Assembly (NCBI GenBank): GCA_016839445.1 | Contig: JAEOUG010000063.1 | Coordinates: 1-35,359 of the forward strand | Source of the DNA: Candidatus Thorarchaeota archaeon | GTDB taxonomy: Archaea; Asgardarchaeota; Thorarchaeia; Thorarchaeales; Thorarchaeaceae | Length of the DNA stretch: 35,359 nucleotides | Direction of reading: 5' to 3' | The notes under the pieces: generated by a model | What the model was told of the DNA's origin: nothing | The model's input: the letters and a program-made list of their open reading frames with translations, nothing else | Database searches by the model: none | Position numbers and translations under genes: made by a program | In this document: one piece after another, positions 17,801 through 24,927 of the stretch | How positions within the stretch are numbered: position 1 is the first letter of the stretch | How the letters are laid out: each line of letters starts with the position of its first letter

Positions 17801-18411
17801 TGCTGGGGATTGTTTGTGATCTCGGCTTGATTCTGAACAGACACGTAACTGGTTCCGCTGTCGTCATACGCAACGCGCTGCACCTGGTCATCGTCTGTAC
17901 TTGTGCTAGTTGCCGACCAGCCGAGAGGATAGCTCTCCAATGTGCCATTGGGACTTATGGTAGTGCCAGGAATCCCTTCATTAAAGGTTCCATTGATAAC
18001 ATATAGGCGCTGAAGATCCCAAACAGACAAGTCAAGCTCGCTGGCGACCCAATCATTGCTGCTGTCGATTGTGAGGCTATTTGAAGTACTCACCATCGTA
18101 TCGGTCCGGGCAGACACGTTGCCTGTGCTTGTGAATCCAGTCTGTTCAACGCTTGTAGGATCCATGAGTCCAGAGAGGAGTGGAGGCGTTGGGGAATCAG
18201 CGGCGAGTGCCTGTCCTCCGCTCATCGAAATGGGCACTGCCCCCTGAAGACCTGTGTCATCAATTGATCCTCCAGAAACCATCACGAACTCGGGGCAAGT
18301 CTGGAATCCCGTAGACAAGATACTGAGCGCAGGGTAGAACAGAGCCGCGGCTAGTATGACAATGCATCCTATAGGTAGCAGACTTGTCTTCCTGCCGCTC
18401 ATTTCCTGCAT
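14887..18411 (-). CDS. Receptor-like paralogue: Ig-like ectodomain, cytosolic longin/roadblock-like domain
   Basis: 1174 residues (1171 if the second ATG at 18402, which has GAGG nine bases upstream, is used). The signal segment is LLPIGCIVILAAALFYPALS. The ectodomain is homologous to that of the next gene: both share the V-E-Q-T-G start, RLYVINGT, a GPI-G segment and an HHRF segment. Near residues 306-319 it carries an acidic calcium-type loop, DGDDDYNGDSVPDG, absent from the paralogue. Only two Ig-like repeats follow (about 715-910), against six in the paralogue. A membrane helix lies at about 924-942, then SYIKRKKAR, then the cytosolic module NLLGFIVLHRLSGVPVYSK and GGFEEGMLSAFITAIMHF (about 965-1090) plus a C-terminal helical segment. 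The cytosolic part is the best conserved between the two proteins, which points to a common intracellular partner with different ligands outside. Confidence 0.85.
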   Translation of the reverse strand: MQEMSGRKTSLLPIGCIVILAAALFYPALSILSTGFQTCPEFVMVSGGSIDDTGLQGAVPISMSGGQALAADSPTPPLLSGLMDPTSVEQTGFTSTGNVSARTDTMVSTSNSLTIDSSNDWVASELDLSVWDLQRLYVINGTFNEGIPGTTISPNGTLESYPLGWSATSTSTDDDQVQRVAYDDSGTSYVSVQNQAEITNNPQHIYTHYAGTTVLWNQTLDISPYTENFLLRFSYLYLQGPIGVGFPGTCSIHVFLNQTSVWSVNLPSLSGRGIWFDSGDIPVNIALASGRFDFQIGLVIDSTMVLDGDDDYNGDSVPDGIINAEAVTVYFDDVSLIGSSLPACEDVGLTLNVDGSSVAIVGSSGSGTSSFVNDSYWSYSLSFSLSADSAVSFDYSARLRHHRFLNSSGTTNINDDGVSYVIETEESARLEVYTYLGFLGVYDDLIIRIYHPHDWQNATVYDPFLSNVTSFCSVEADYLEVSNDVLDRLGWWKATFDSPNYASGIDVERYDAVTPGWIEDTVFHTNDSIRGVANISSWSEVPFISDPVLFTWFMPNCTAWGLTEISTSPVESPSLVFGSSNTTAGEWCITYFWTNGSEIAYGMGGFALHHSAILDTLFGSVFETVVGQPVTVVVTLYDSVTGRFIIDGGAEVVGNWSHSDIHFTANLVANWWQADFDTVDVGAGDFTVVITSAAAYYETDPIFVTIRSQFLTDLDAPTGPLLPLTYSREYTFDFFYAMSLNGTGIPGAEVTLSEEGAQWASVEDVGTGEYRLSVTPLGIRDYSIRLTFWKEGYEEQSFVLNFLVERVRVHVSLVGALIGTEELPFTVRVNVTESDTGLPIENATVTLGVYPQVGAPLEVLNMTEGEPGIYSASIQMPRAETGNFEIRVSVEKENYELEETFSASLLPTVNGPRRLWESMVTYSTDIGLILAVAGAVVVGRRSYIKRKKARNAAAMEFKRRFDDANNLLGFIVLHRLSGVPVYSKILKGGFEEGMLSAFITAIMHFREEIEAGTDAGEYAVMPVSDIIRTVATKNLICAFITVTSPSMEQERKMKEFARAVAMMLDEGLAERPARVVDQKTAKTFEWMFDEFMDGALVKAYKLGETSLPKRLRCIEKATPQISENGSFRLVHLLRMLMDCGYGESEAYLLVQEAVDAEHVVPARDFDNSIHFSDV

Positions 18412-18466
18412 CCTCGAGTTTCAATCTGGAAGGAACTGCCTGTATTGGAATTCTCATGAGTGAAGT

Positions 18467-18479
18467 AGGAAATATAACG
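18467..18479 (-). promoter_or_regulatory. TATA-like box of receptor-like paralogue gene
   Basis: The minus strand reads CGTTATATTTCC here. Transcription would begin about 26 bases on, near 18448, leaving a leader of some 37-46 bases before the ATG. The upstream mptA gene stops at 18509, so an independent promoter is expected. Confidence 0.45.
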
Positions 18480-18508
18480 TTACTTTGGGTGTGCTCAACT
18501 ATGCTGCC

Positions 18509-19321
18509 CTATTCACCGTTGGTGACAACTCGGCCTTGGGCGATGACATCGTGCTTGTGGATACTCTCGAGCGACCTCGCTTCTGCAAACATCTCCAAGT
18601 TCCTGTCGGCAAACCTCTCTCTTGCATGTTGCAGAATATTCCTGCAGACATCCTCAACGAGAAGGGGGTTATCGTGCATGGCCTTCGTGACGTGGACCTC
18701 ATCTTCGAGCTTGAGTAATGAATAGGTCTTGCTTGAGAACGAGCTCTCAACGACCTCGATCATAGCTCCGTAATTGGGAATGTCCATCGTGCCACCCTTC
18801 ACGCGAAGAGAGCCGATTGCTCTCTGTATGTGTGTGAGCCCTTCGTTGTTGGCCATACAGTGCGGACACACGGTATTGCCTATGACCCGCACCTCGACCT
18901 CGTGTATGAAGGGTCTGCCCTCTTCCTTGATCGTCGAGGCGCTGACATCACAGACCTCCCATGTGCGCTTCTTGGATACTGGAGTCTTACTGGTGTAGCC
19001 AAACTCGAAGTCGAACTTGATTTCGCCTCTCTTGAAATCATGCTTCTCAGACAGGCCATCTAGGACCTTGATCTGGACCTCTTCAAGAGATGAGTGAACC
19101 CTGAATTGGTCGCTGAGCTCTTCAGTCATGCTCTCGACAAGCCGTGACATGTGGACTCCCTTCAGATCCGCTGGCAGATCAATGGTAATCTCAACCTCAG
19201 GGAGGATATGGTGGCGGACACCACTCCGCTCAGTGACAATGAAGGTCTTGAGATTCTTGACTCCCACTTTGCTGAGCTGAATCCTGTGTTTTGGACGTTC
19301 GTTCTGAGTATCAATGACCAA
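18509..19321 (-). CDS. mptA: GTP cyclohydrolase, MptA/FolE2 type (GCYH-IB family)
   Basis: 270 residues, normal for the COG1469 family of metal-dependent GTP cyclohydrolases. These open the GTP imidazole ring in the first step of tetrahydromethanopterin or folate synthesis. Family features include the early SKVGVKNLKT segment, the central GNTVCPHC motif with the conserved active-site Cys, and THIQRAIG, with conserved His/Gln/Arg. The archaeal enzyme MptA uses Fe(II) and yields dihydroneopterin 2',3'-cyclic phosphate (known for the methanogen enzyme). The start is TTG with GAGAGG about nine bases upstream. It lies 33 bases downstream of the PTPS-family gene in the same orientation, and the two are probably co-transcribed and act in one pathway. 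Whether the product is the cyclic phosphate or the triphosphate cannot be read from sequence alone. Confidence 0.88.
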   Translation of the reverse strand: MVIDTQNERPKHRIQLSKVGVKNLKTFIVTERSGVRHHILPEVEITIDLPADLKGVHMSRLVESMTEELSDQFRVHSSLEEVQIKVLDGLSEKHDFKRGEIKFDFEFGYTSKTPVSKKRTWEVCDVSASTIKEEGRPFIHEVEVRVIGNTVCPHCMANNEGLTHIQRAIGSLRVKGGTMDIPNYGAMIEVVESSFSSKTYSLLKLEDEVHVTKAMHDNPLLVEDVCRNILQHARERFADRNLEMFAEARSLESIHKHDVIAQGRVVTNGE

Positions 19322-19354
19322 TTCAAAGCGCCTCTCGTGGTGTCATGGAAATCA

Positions 19355-19804
19355 CTATGCCTCGAAGCATCCGGTTGCTCCAGTGCTCTCTTCAACGCAG
19401 ACACGAATCTTGTAGTCGCCGGACAGAGACAAACGGTCATGAACGTACTTGGCCAGAAGCTCTGCAGTGGTGGCCTTCGTAGGCACAATCACACAGTCGA
19501 TTTCAGGGAAGACATACTTCTTGTCTCCAACATTCACCTCTGTGAAGCCATCTGATGTCTTGAGGGAGATGCTGTCTGAATTGCTAGGGAGTATCACTTT
19601 GTGATCCAGGGTCTCGCACAGCTCAATCGCCATGCGCTTGACTTGGCGGAAGTCAATGACCATACCGTCCTGATTCAGTGGACCAGTGATGTGAATGCTG
19701 AGCATGTAGTTGTGACCATGAAGGTTCTCGACGTCGCCCTCGCTCCGCACGAAGTGTGACGCACTGAAGTGCATCCGTTGGTCCTTTACATGTACGCTGT
19801 ACAA
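19355..19804 (-). CDS. 6-pyruvoyltetrahydropterin synthase family protein (PTPS-III-like)
   Basis: 149 residues, the usual size of the COG0720 family. Zinc ligands are visible: the His of FSASHF and both His of HGH. The segment PTKATTAELLAKY and the CVEES motif, with the conserved Glu for pterin binding, complete the active site. Ahead of HGH the sequence reads V-E-N-L-HGH, with Glu at the place where PTPS-I/II and QueD carry the catalytic Cys. That Glu marks the PTPS-III group, which cleaves dihydroneopterin-type substrates to 6-hydroxymethyl-dihydropterin (known for the group). With mptA next door this fits pterin cofactor synthesis in place of an aldolase, and not queuosine. The TTG start is fixed by GGAGG (19812-19816) seven bases upstream. 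The call as PTPS-III is inference from this motif. Confidence 0.85.
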   Translation of the reverse strand: MYSVHVKDQRMHFSASHFVRSEGDVENLHGHNYMLSIHITGPLNQDGMVIDFRQVKRMAIELCETLDHKVILPSNSDSISLKTSDGFTEVNVGDKKYVFPEIDCVIVPTKATTAELLAKYVHDRLSLSGDYKIRVCVEESTGATGCFEA

Positions 19805-19811
19805 CGACTTG

Positions 19812-19816
19812 CCTCC
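19812..19816 (-). promoter_or_regulatory. Ribosome binding site deciding a TTG start (PTPS gene)
   Basis: GGAGG on the minus strand is seven bases before TTG 19804. The next in-frame ATG is ten codons later and has no such site. Confidence 0.7.
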
Positions 19817-19868
19817 AAGGGTACGAACGGCAATCAGTTCCTATTGCATGTAAAAGTGTCGGAAGGCC

Positions 19869-21623
19869 TCAATTCAGTCCTCTGAATCTCTCGAAGGCCT
19901 CAATGAGGTCATCGACGCTGGTCGCCTGTGTTGGGTCCTTGTCTTCACGCCACCTGCCTGTGAATCGGGGGAATCTGATGGCCAGCCCGCCATCTTTGAG
20001 CACACGCTTCGCTGCGGGATGTGTTGGACTCAGTGTTATCTCGTCACCTATGACCTCGATGACTTCAACCGGTTCGAACCACACATCAGCCTCAATGTCC
20101 GACTCCACCTTGGCGCTCATGTGTTCTATCCGATGCGGCTCCAGGCGCTCCTTGAACTCAGCAAGCATCTCTTCCGTGAAGCCAGTTCCAATCTTGCAGA
20201 CCGTGGGGTATGAGTTGCTCTGAGGGTCATAGGCCGATGCCAGGATTGCCCCATAGAGCCCTGTCCTCTTTCCTCTGCCGTGAATCGCACCAACAACCAC
20301 GAGGTCCATGGAGTCAGCCATTCCCTCGGTGTATGAAGCCTTCAGCTTGATCCAGAGCCAGCTCCTCGCGCCAGCCTGATAGGTCGACTCGGAGTGAACA
20401 GCTTTGGCAATAACGCCTTCCTGACCTGCCGCAAGCGCACCCTCGAATATCTCTTGAAGGCGTTCTTCGTCATCAGTGAGTTCCGCGGTTGTCAGATGAA
20501 CTCTCTCCTCTGCTCTTACAATAGCCTCCAGCAGAGCTCGCCTCTCGAGGAGGGGCTTTGATGTAACATCCTCTCCGTTGAGATAGAGAAGGTCGAAGAA
20601 GAACAGAGCGATAGGCACATCCTCCATTACCGCCTCGATTTCCGTCTTGCGCCGTCGACGCATGAGATCCTGAAATGGTCTGACTGAGCCAGTCTCAGGA
20701 TCAATTGCTACACATTCACCCTCCATCACACAGGATTGCGCATCTACATTTGACTTGACGTATTCCACAACGTCTGGATACTGGGACGTGATGATCTCTT
20801 GCCTTCTAGAGTACAAGATGATCTCATCCCCATTCTTGTGGACCTGAACCCGCTCCCCATCGTACTTGTATTCGACAAGAGCCTGTCCACCAGCCTTTTC
20901 CAGTATTTCTCTTGGCGAAGAGAGCTTCTTTGCCGCCATCATTCTGATTGGCGTGCCGACCTCTGCCTTGATGGACTCCACAGCAGCAAGTCCACTTTGA
21001 GCAAGAACAGAAGAGACATGTCGTAAGTCACTGCATACATTGTAGGCGTTCTCTATGATGGGCCGCGAATCCTTTGTCCCAGTGAATGCTGCGGCGAGAG
21101 AGTCCATGATTCCCATATCGCCGAGGCCTAACCGAAGAGATCCTGTGACAGTCCGGAGAATGTACCTTGATTCAAGAGGTTCTGCGTCAGTCAGAAGGCC
21201 GACGAGCTTCGAGACCTTCTCCTTGGTGCTTCCTGGCCCAGAGGCACGTGCGGTCTCCACGAGCGTGTCAAAGACTCTGCCTATCGTCAAATCCTCCGAG
21301 AAGAGGGACTCCTGAGTGCTACCCCCGAGCAGAACCTCTGCAGTACTCCCGATGTCTCCAGTTCGCCTCAGTTGCTCTTTGACATCCTTCTCATCCACTG
21401 AGGCAGCTACGACGATGACCTGGATTGCCATGCTCTCCGCGATGCCAATCTCCGGCTCACCCTTCCAATCCGGGAAGAGCTTTCCCATGGTCAGACCAAC
21501 AATGAGATCCACCTCCGGTTTGTCAGCCTTCTCAAGCAATTCTGCGAAGATTCGGGTCTTCTCAAGTGACCCTGAGGTGGACTCAATTGCCTCGTAGGCC
21601 TTTGCCAGAGCTTCGTAGAGCAT
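19869..21623 (-). CDS. lig: ATP-dependent DNA ligase, archaeal type
   Basis: 584 residues from ATG 21623; family members are about 550-600. It seals nicks in duplex DNA during replication and repair using an adenylated lysine. Motif I is EYKYDGERVQ, with the adenylated Lys near residue 253. The N-terminal DNA-binding domain precedes it. MEGECVAIDP (motif III region), ALFFFDLLYLNG, EGVIAKAV (motif IV), and WIKLKASY (motif V) follow, and the OB-fold starts after GAIHGRGKRTG. The frame is open to ATG 21656, but MLYEALAKAYEAIE at 21623 matches the usual archaeal N-terminus, and the TATA box at 21659-21666 would start transcription near 21636, downstream of the longer start. Cofactor use (ATP, possibly ADP or NAD) is not decided by the sequence. 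It heads the run lig-PTPS-mptA with gaps of 64 and 33 bases. Confidence 0.95.
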   Translation of the reverse strand: MLYEALAKAYEAIESTSGSLEKTRIFAELLEKADKPEVDLIVGLTMGKLFPDWKGEPEIGIAESMAIQVIVVAASVDEKDVKEQLRRTGDIGSTAEVLLGGSTQESLFSEDLTIGRVFDTLVETARASGPGSTKEKVSKLVGLLTDAEPLESRYILRTVTGSLRLGLGDMGIMDSLAAAFTGTKDSRPIIENAYNVCSDLRHVSSVLAQSGLAAVESIKAEVGTPIRMMAAKKLSSPREILEKAGGQALVEYKYDGERVQVHKNGDEIILYSRRQEIITSQYPDVVEYVKSNVDAQSCVMEGECVAIDPETGSVRPFQDLMRRRRKTEIEAVMEDVPIALFFFDLLYLNGEDVTSKPLLERRALLEAIVRAEERVHLTTAELTDDEERLQEIFEGALAAGQEGVIAKAVHSESTYQAGARSWLWIKLKASYTEGMADSMDLVVVGAIHGRGKRTGLYGAILASAYDPQSNSYPTVCKIGTGFTEEMLAEFKERLEPHRIEHMSAKVESDIEADVWFEPVEVIEVIGDEITLSPTHPAAKRVLKDGGLAIRFPRFTGRWREDKDPTQATSVDDLIEAFERFRGLN

Positions 21624-21658
21624 CTCCAAGCCACCGGATATTGAGGCGCACCACATCG

Positions 21659-21666
21659 TTTATAAA
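21659..21666. promoter_or_regulatory. Shared palindromic TATA box, lig / rps17e divergent promoter
   Basis: TTTATAAA is a self-complementary TATA box midway between divergent genes. Transcripts would start near 21636 leftward (13 bases before lig ATG 21623) and near 21690 rightward (22 bases before rps17e TTG 21712). Both distances fit archaeal promoters. Confidence 0.6.
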
Positions 21667-21711
21667 CACAGTCTAGAGGTTCGCTGCAGTCAACTTGACT
21701 GGTGAGTACTA

Positions 21712-21957
21712 TTGGGTAGTGTAAGACCGAGCTACATCAAGAACGCAGCAAAGAATCTGATTGCGCTCTACCCGGATACCTTTACAGATGATTTTGAGTC
21801 CAACAAGAGGTTGGTGGAGCAGCTCACTGATGTCAAGGCCAAGAAGGTCAGGAACAGAATCGCAGGTTACCTCGTACGGCTTATCAGAATAGACGTGGCC
21901 AAGGAAGCCCACGAAGCCGATGAGGGCGGCGAAGAAGTCGATGACATGGAAATGTAG
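21712..21957 (+). CDS. rps17e: Small ribosomal subunit protein eS17
   Basis: 81 residues, slightly longer than the 60-70 usual for archaeal eS17. It is recognised by MGSVRPSYIKNAAKNLIALY, FTDDFESNK, and KKVRNRIAGYLVRL, all typical of the eukaryote/archaea-specific 30S protein. An acidic C-terminal tail (EADEGGEEVDDMEM) adds about 15 residues. The start is TTG with GGTGAG five bases upstream. It is monocistronic or followed by the methyltransferase gene after 66 bases, and shares its TATA box with the divergent ligase gene. Confidence 0.95.
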   Translation: MGSVRPSYIKNAAKNLIALYPDTFTDDFESNKRLVEQLTDVKAKKVRNRIAGYLVRLIRIDVAKEAHEADEGGEEVDDMEM

Positions 21958-22023
21958 AGAGAAACTACACGCGGTTCTTTGTCTAGCGCCTCACTCATAA
22001 GGCAGTATTCCGGATGACTCAGT

Positions 22024-23061
22024 ATGGTCAAGTCGGAGAACCGGGTTTATCACGGCGACTGCCTTAGAGTGATAGAAGACCTCTGCAAGGACATTCGTGG
22101 AAAGGTCAAGCTCATCTACATTGATCCCCCATTTCTATCACAGACCGATTACACACTGAAAGACAAGTCGAGAGGAGACGCAGCTGGAGCAGGGAACCTC
22201 ACGGAGACTCCAACTTACAGCGACAAGTGGAATGGCGGAAGACAGGAGTATCTAGCGTTCATTAGAGAGCGGCTTGAAGCCATGAGGCCTCTCTTGACTG
22301 AGGATGGAAGCCTTTGGGTCCACCTTGATTGGCACGTTTCCCACTACGTGAGAGTCCTTCTTGACGAGGTGTTTGGCTCCGATGGATTCATGAACGAAAT
22401 CATTTGGCGACGAACGAACAGCCCTAAGGCACAGAGCAAGGCCTTCGGGGCACAGCATGATGTCATCCTGCTATACGCAAAGAACCCTGCTCTTTTCGCG
22501 ATCAACCGAGTCTATCGTGAGCATGATGCCAAGTCTCTGAAGCCATATGCCTACGAGGACGAGAAGGGGAAGTTCCGACTCATAGAGATAGAAGCTCAGG
22601 GAATCCAGAGGACAGAGACCAGGAAGCAGTTTGAGTGGAGAGGTAGGACTGCCCCCTATCTCTATAGAGAAGAGACGTTGGAGGCTTGGTGGCGACAGGG
22701 GCGCATCTATCGCAGCAAGAACGGCCGCTACAGCAAGAAGCAGTATCTGAAAGACACACCGGGCATACCGGTCTCCGATCTCTGGTTCGATATTCATCCT
22801 GTCCAAGGCTCGTCATCCGAGTACACAGGATTCCTTACGCAGAAGCCAACGGCACTCCTCAGAAGAATCATTCAGGCAGGTTCAGACCCCGGCGATTTAG
22901 TAGCTGACTTCTTCGCTGGTTCCGGAACGACTGCCATTGCAGCCGAGTCCTGTGACCGAGGATGGATTCTATGTGACATATCCGATGCGGCGATAGAAAC
23001 TATCAGAGGGCGCCTGAACACCGAAGCGGGGGTAGAGAGTATCGACATCTGGTCTGTTTGA
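22024..23061 (+). CDS. Site-specific DNA methyltransferase (beta class, N4-cytosine or N6-adenine)
   Basis: 345 residues. Motif IV, YIDPPF (about residue 33-38), carries the catalytic DPPF of amino-methyltransferases. The SAM-binding motif I, DFFAGSGTTAIAAE, comes near the C-terminus (about 299). The order motif IV, target recognition region, motif I defines the beta class. The middle (about 130-270) is the variable target-recognition part, with many basic residues. It transfers a methyl group from S-adenosylmethionine to an exocyclic amine in a DNA site; the sequence does not tell the site. No restriction endonuclease or specificity gene is next to it, so it is an orphan within this window. 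It converges on the M48-like gene, with only 22 bases between stops. Confidence 0.9.
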   Translation: MVKSENRVYHGDCLRVIEDLCKDIRGKVKLIYIDPPFLSQTDYTLKDKSRGDAAGAGNLTETPTYSDKWNGGRQEYLAFIRERLEAMRPLLTEDGSLWVHLDWHVSHYVRVLLDEVFGSDGFMNEIIWRRTNSPKAQSKAFGAQHDVILLYAKNPALFAINRVYREHDAKSLKPYAYEDEKGKFRLIEIEAQGIQRTETRKQFEWRGRTAPYLYREETLEAWWRQGRIYRSKNGRYSKKQYLKDTPGIPVSDLWFDIHPVQGSSSEYTGFLTQKPTALLRRIIQAGSDPGDLVADFFAGSGTTAIAAESCDRGWILCDISDAAIETIRGRLNTEAGVESIDIWSV

Positions 23062-23083
23062 CGAAAAGAAGGATCTAGTGAGA

Positions 23084-24130
23084 TCAGTCCATCCAGATAG
23101 GCTCTCTCGCCCCTTCTGTAGCATACTCAATCTCCTTCATAGCCCTCTTGTCCCATTGTCTGATTATGAAGTAGGTAACGAAGCCAAACACGACTGCAGC
23201 CAATGGCACAAAGCCCAACACAGTGAGATAAAGAACGTAGATGAAACCTATGGCGATGGCTCCCAGGGCATAGACGAAAATCCCTGAGAAGATGGAGATC
23301 AATGCAACTCCAATCCTGCGGCCACTTCTCTTCCGTTTTTCCCACTCAAGCACACCCCAGAGCACAGCCCGTGTTTCGTCAGAGTCGAGTTCTCTTCCTC
23401 GCTCAACCTGAAGCTTAGCCACCTGCGGGTGCATTCCGTAGAGCTCATTGACAATCTCAAAGGCAGCGTCGTGTCGCCAGAAGGCTCCCCTTATCATGAA
23501 GCCGATGACTGGGAAGATGATGATCATTGCCCCAGAGAAGACCACTGCGTACAGCCAGCCGAAGAAGCCCCAATAGAGGCTGTCGAGTAGTGGGTAGGCA
23601 AACATCTCGAGGAACACGTTGATTCCACAGAATACCAGAATGGAACCAAGAAGATCCCAGACCCACCTGCTTCTCGGCATGCGAAGCATGTGATATGCAA
23701 GCAAGACCTCACCGCTCGCTGACATCTCAACCATGGACTGGACCATGGGCGTCGAGACTACAACTGCATTGAATCTGAGATTGAACGTGGACACTATGAA
23801 GGGATCCGGACTGTTTCGTTCCCAAAGCTCGATAGATACCGGGACAACAGCTCTCTGATTCACTCTCTCCTCCATCTGAAGAAGCTCTGGGGCAGTCACT
23901 GGAGCATCGAGCCTTAGTCTCTCGATCTCAAGGAAGATGAGATGAACGGCAAGCGCCATCGGGACTGCTATTGCCAGGTGCAGCACAACTGGAAGCGCCT
24001 TGGCGAGAGAGAAGAGGAGAGTGGAGGCAACCACCGAAGAAATGAACACTACGATGTAAAGAAGCGTCCTTGACGTGATAGGCAGTCTAGTCCCAAACCA
24101 ACGAACGTATCTATGCGACCAGCTAGACAT
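23084..24130 (-). CDS. Six-helix membrane protein, degenerate M48-like peptidase fold (tentative)
   Basis: 348 residues from ATG 24130. A TTG at 24145 is in frame, but a promoter core near 24161-24172 favours the ATG. Hydrophobic helices lie at about 22-43, 46-68, 158-178, 187-213, 274-298 and 302-327. The layout resembles HtpX/Ste24 M48 peptidases: two N-terminal helices, a soluble segment with FNAVVVSTPMVQSM like the M48 pre-catalytic strand, then a helix where HExxH belongs. That helix reads LLAYHMLRM, so the zinc motif is missing and protease activity is not expected. It follows sdhB by 65 bases and may be co-transcribed, but it lacks heme-ligand features of SdhC/D. The family call is weak; being a membrane protein is clear. 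Confidence 0.75.
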   Translation of the reverse strand: MSSWSHRYVRWFGTRLPITSRTLLYIVVFISSVVASTLLFSLAKALPVVLHLAIAVPMALAVHLIFLEIERLRLDAPVTAPELLQMEERVNQRAVVPVSIELWERNSPDPFIVSTFNLRFNAVVVSTPMVQSMVEMSASGEVLLAYHMLRMPRSRWVWDLLGSILVFCGINVFLEMFAYPLLDSLYWGFFGWLYAVVFSGAMIIIFPVIGFMIRGAFWRHDAAFEIVNELYGMHPQVAKLQVERGRELDSDETRAVLWGVLEWEKRKRSGRRIGVALISIFSGIFVYALGAIAIGFIYVLYLTVLGFVPLAAVVFGFVTYFIIRQWDKRAMKEIEYATEGAREPIWMD

Positions 24131-24195
24131 CCTCCAATCACGCAAGATACAATGAGTTCGCCAAGTTACTTAACTCATTCGAACACGGGTCTGTG

Positions 24196-24927
24196 TCACA
24201 GCTCTTTGATCTTGCGAATTGCGCCGCCCGGGGCCACACCCTTTGGACAGGCCTTCACGCAGTTCATTACCAGATCGCATAGAGGTGCGCCGTTCTGGCT
24301 TGTGGCAGATTCGGTGTACCTTTGAGGATTGACGGTGCGTGAGTCTTCGTGGAATCTCCACGCCTTGGCCAAAGCGGCGGGCCCTACATAGTCACCGTTC
24401 TCAGCGTTCACCGGGCATGAACCGAAGCAGATTGCGCAGAGGATACAGTTGACAAGTCTATCTATACGGGAACGCTCCTCTGGAGTCTGCAGTCCGGGCG
24501 ACCCACCTTCCACGGGATCGGCCCAGAGGTGCATTGACTCAAGCGCATTGTAGAATGTGCTCATGTCCACGACAAGGTCCTTCAAGATTGGGAGGTTTGG
24601 CAGCGGCTCGACAAGGATTTCCGAGTCTGGATTCCAGCCCCGAGGACTGCTCTCAAGTGCAGGGAAGGACCTGAGATTCAGACCACCCCCTCCAACACTC
24701 TCAAGCTGAGTCCTGCATGCCAATCGAGGCTCGCCGTTGATGAGCATTGCACAGCTACCACAGACTGCCCCCCTACAGGAGTACCGGAACGAGAGCGAGG
24801 GATCCATCCGGTCCTGAATCTGGAAGAGCGCATCGAGCACGGTCATTCCTTTCTTCGATTCGATCTTGTACAGATCATAGTGAGATATCTCACCGCCATC
24901 TCGGCTTCTGGCGATTCTTAGCATCAT
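24196..24927 (-). CDS. sdhB: Succinate dehydrogenase / fumarate reductase iron-sulfur subunit
   Basis: 243 residues, the usual SdhB/FrdB length. It passes electrons from the flavoprotein subunit to the quinone or another acceptor. The plant-type [2Fe-2S] ligands are in CRGAVCGSC with a further Cys in RLAC. The C-terminal domain has CILCAICFGSCP and MNCVKACPKG, which ligate [4Fe-4S] and [3Fe-4S] clusters. Its start overlaps the sdhA stop by one base (TGATG), so translation is coupled. No C-terminal CCG (heterodisulfide-reductase type) extension is present, so it is not a TfrB-like protein. No membrane anchor gene is adjacent, leaving the membrane attachment and electron acceptor open. Confidence 0.93.
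   Translation of the reverse strand: MMLRIARSRDGGEISHYDLYKIESKKGMTVLDALFQIQDRMDPSLSFRYSCRGAVCGSCAMLINGEPRLACRTQLESVGGGGLNLRSFPALESSPRGWNPDSEILVEPLPNLPILKDLVVDMSTFYNALESMHLWADPVEGGSPGLQTPEERSRIDRLVNCILCAICFGSCPVNAENGDYVGPAALAKAWRFHEDSRTVNPQRYTESATSQNGAPLCDLVMNCVKACPKGVAPGGAIRKIKEL

Noticed and set aside
24181..24192. GAACACGGGTCT, a possible further copy of the island palindrome near sdhB
   Set aside because: Two mismatches in the core and no symmetry on the right side; within chance expectation.
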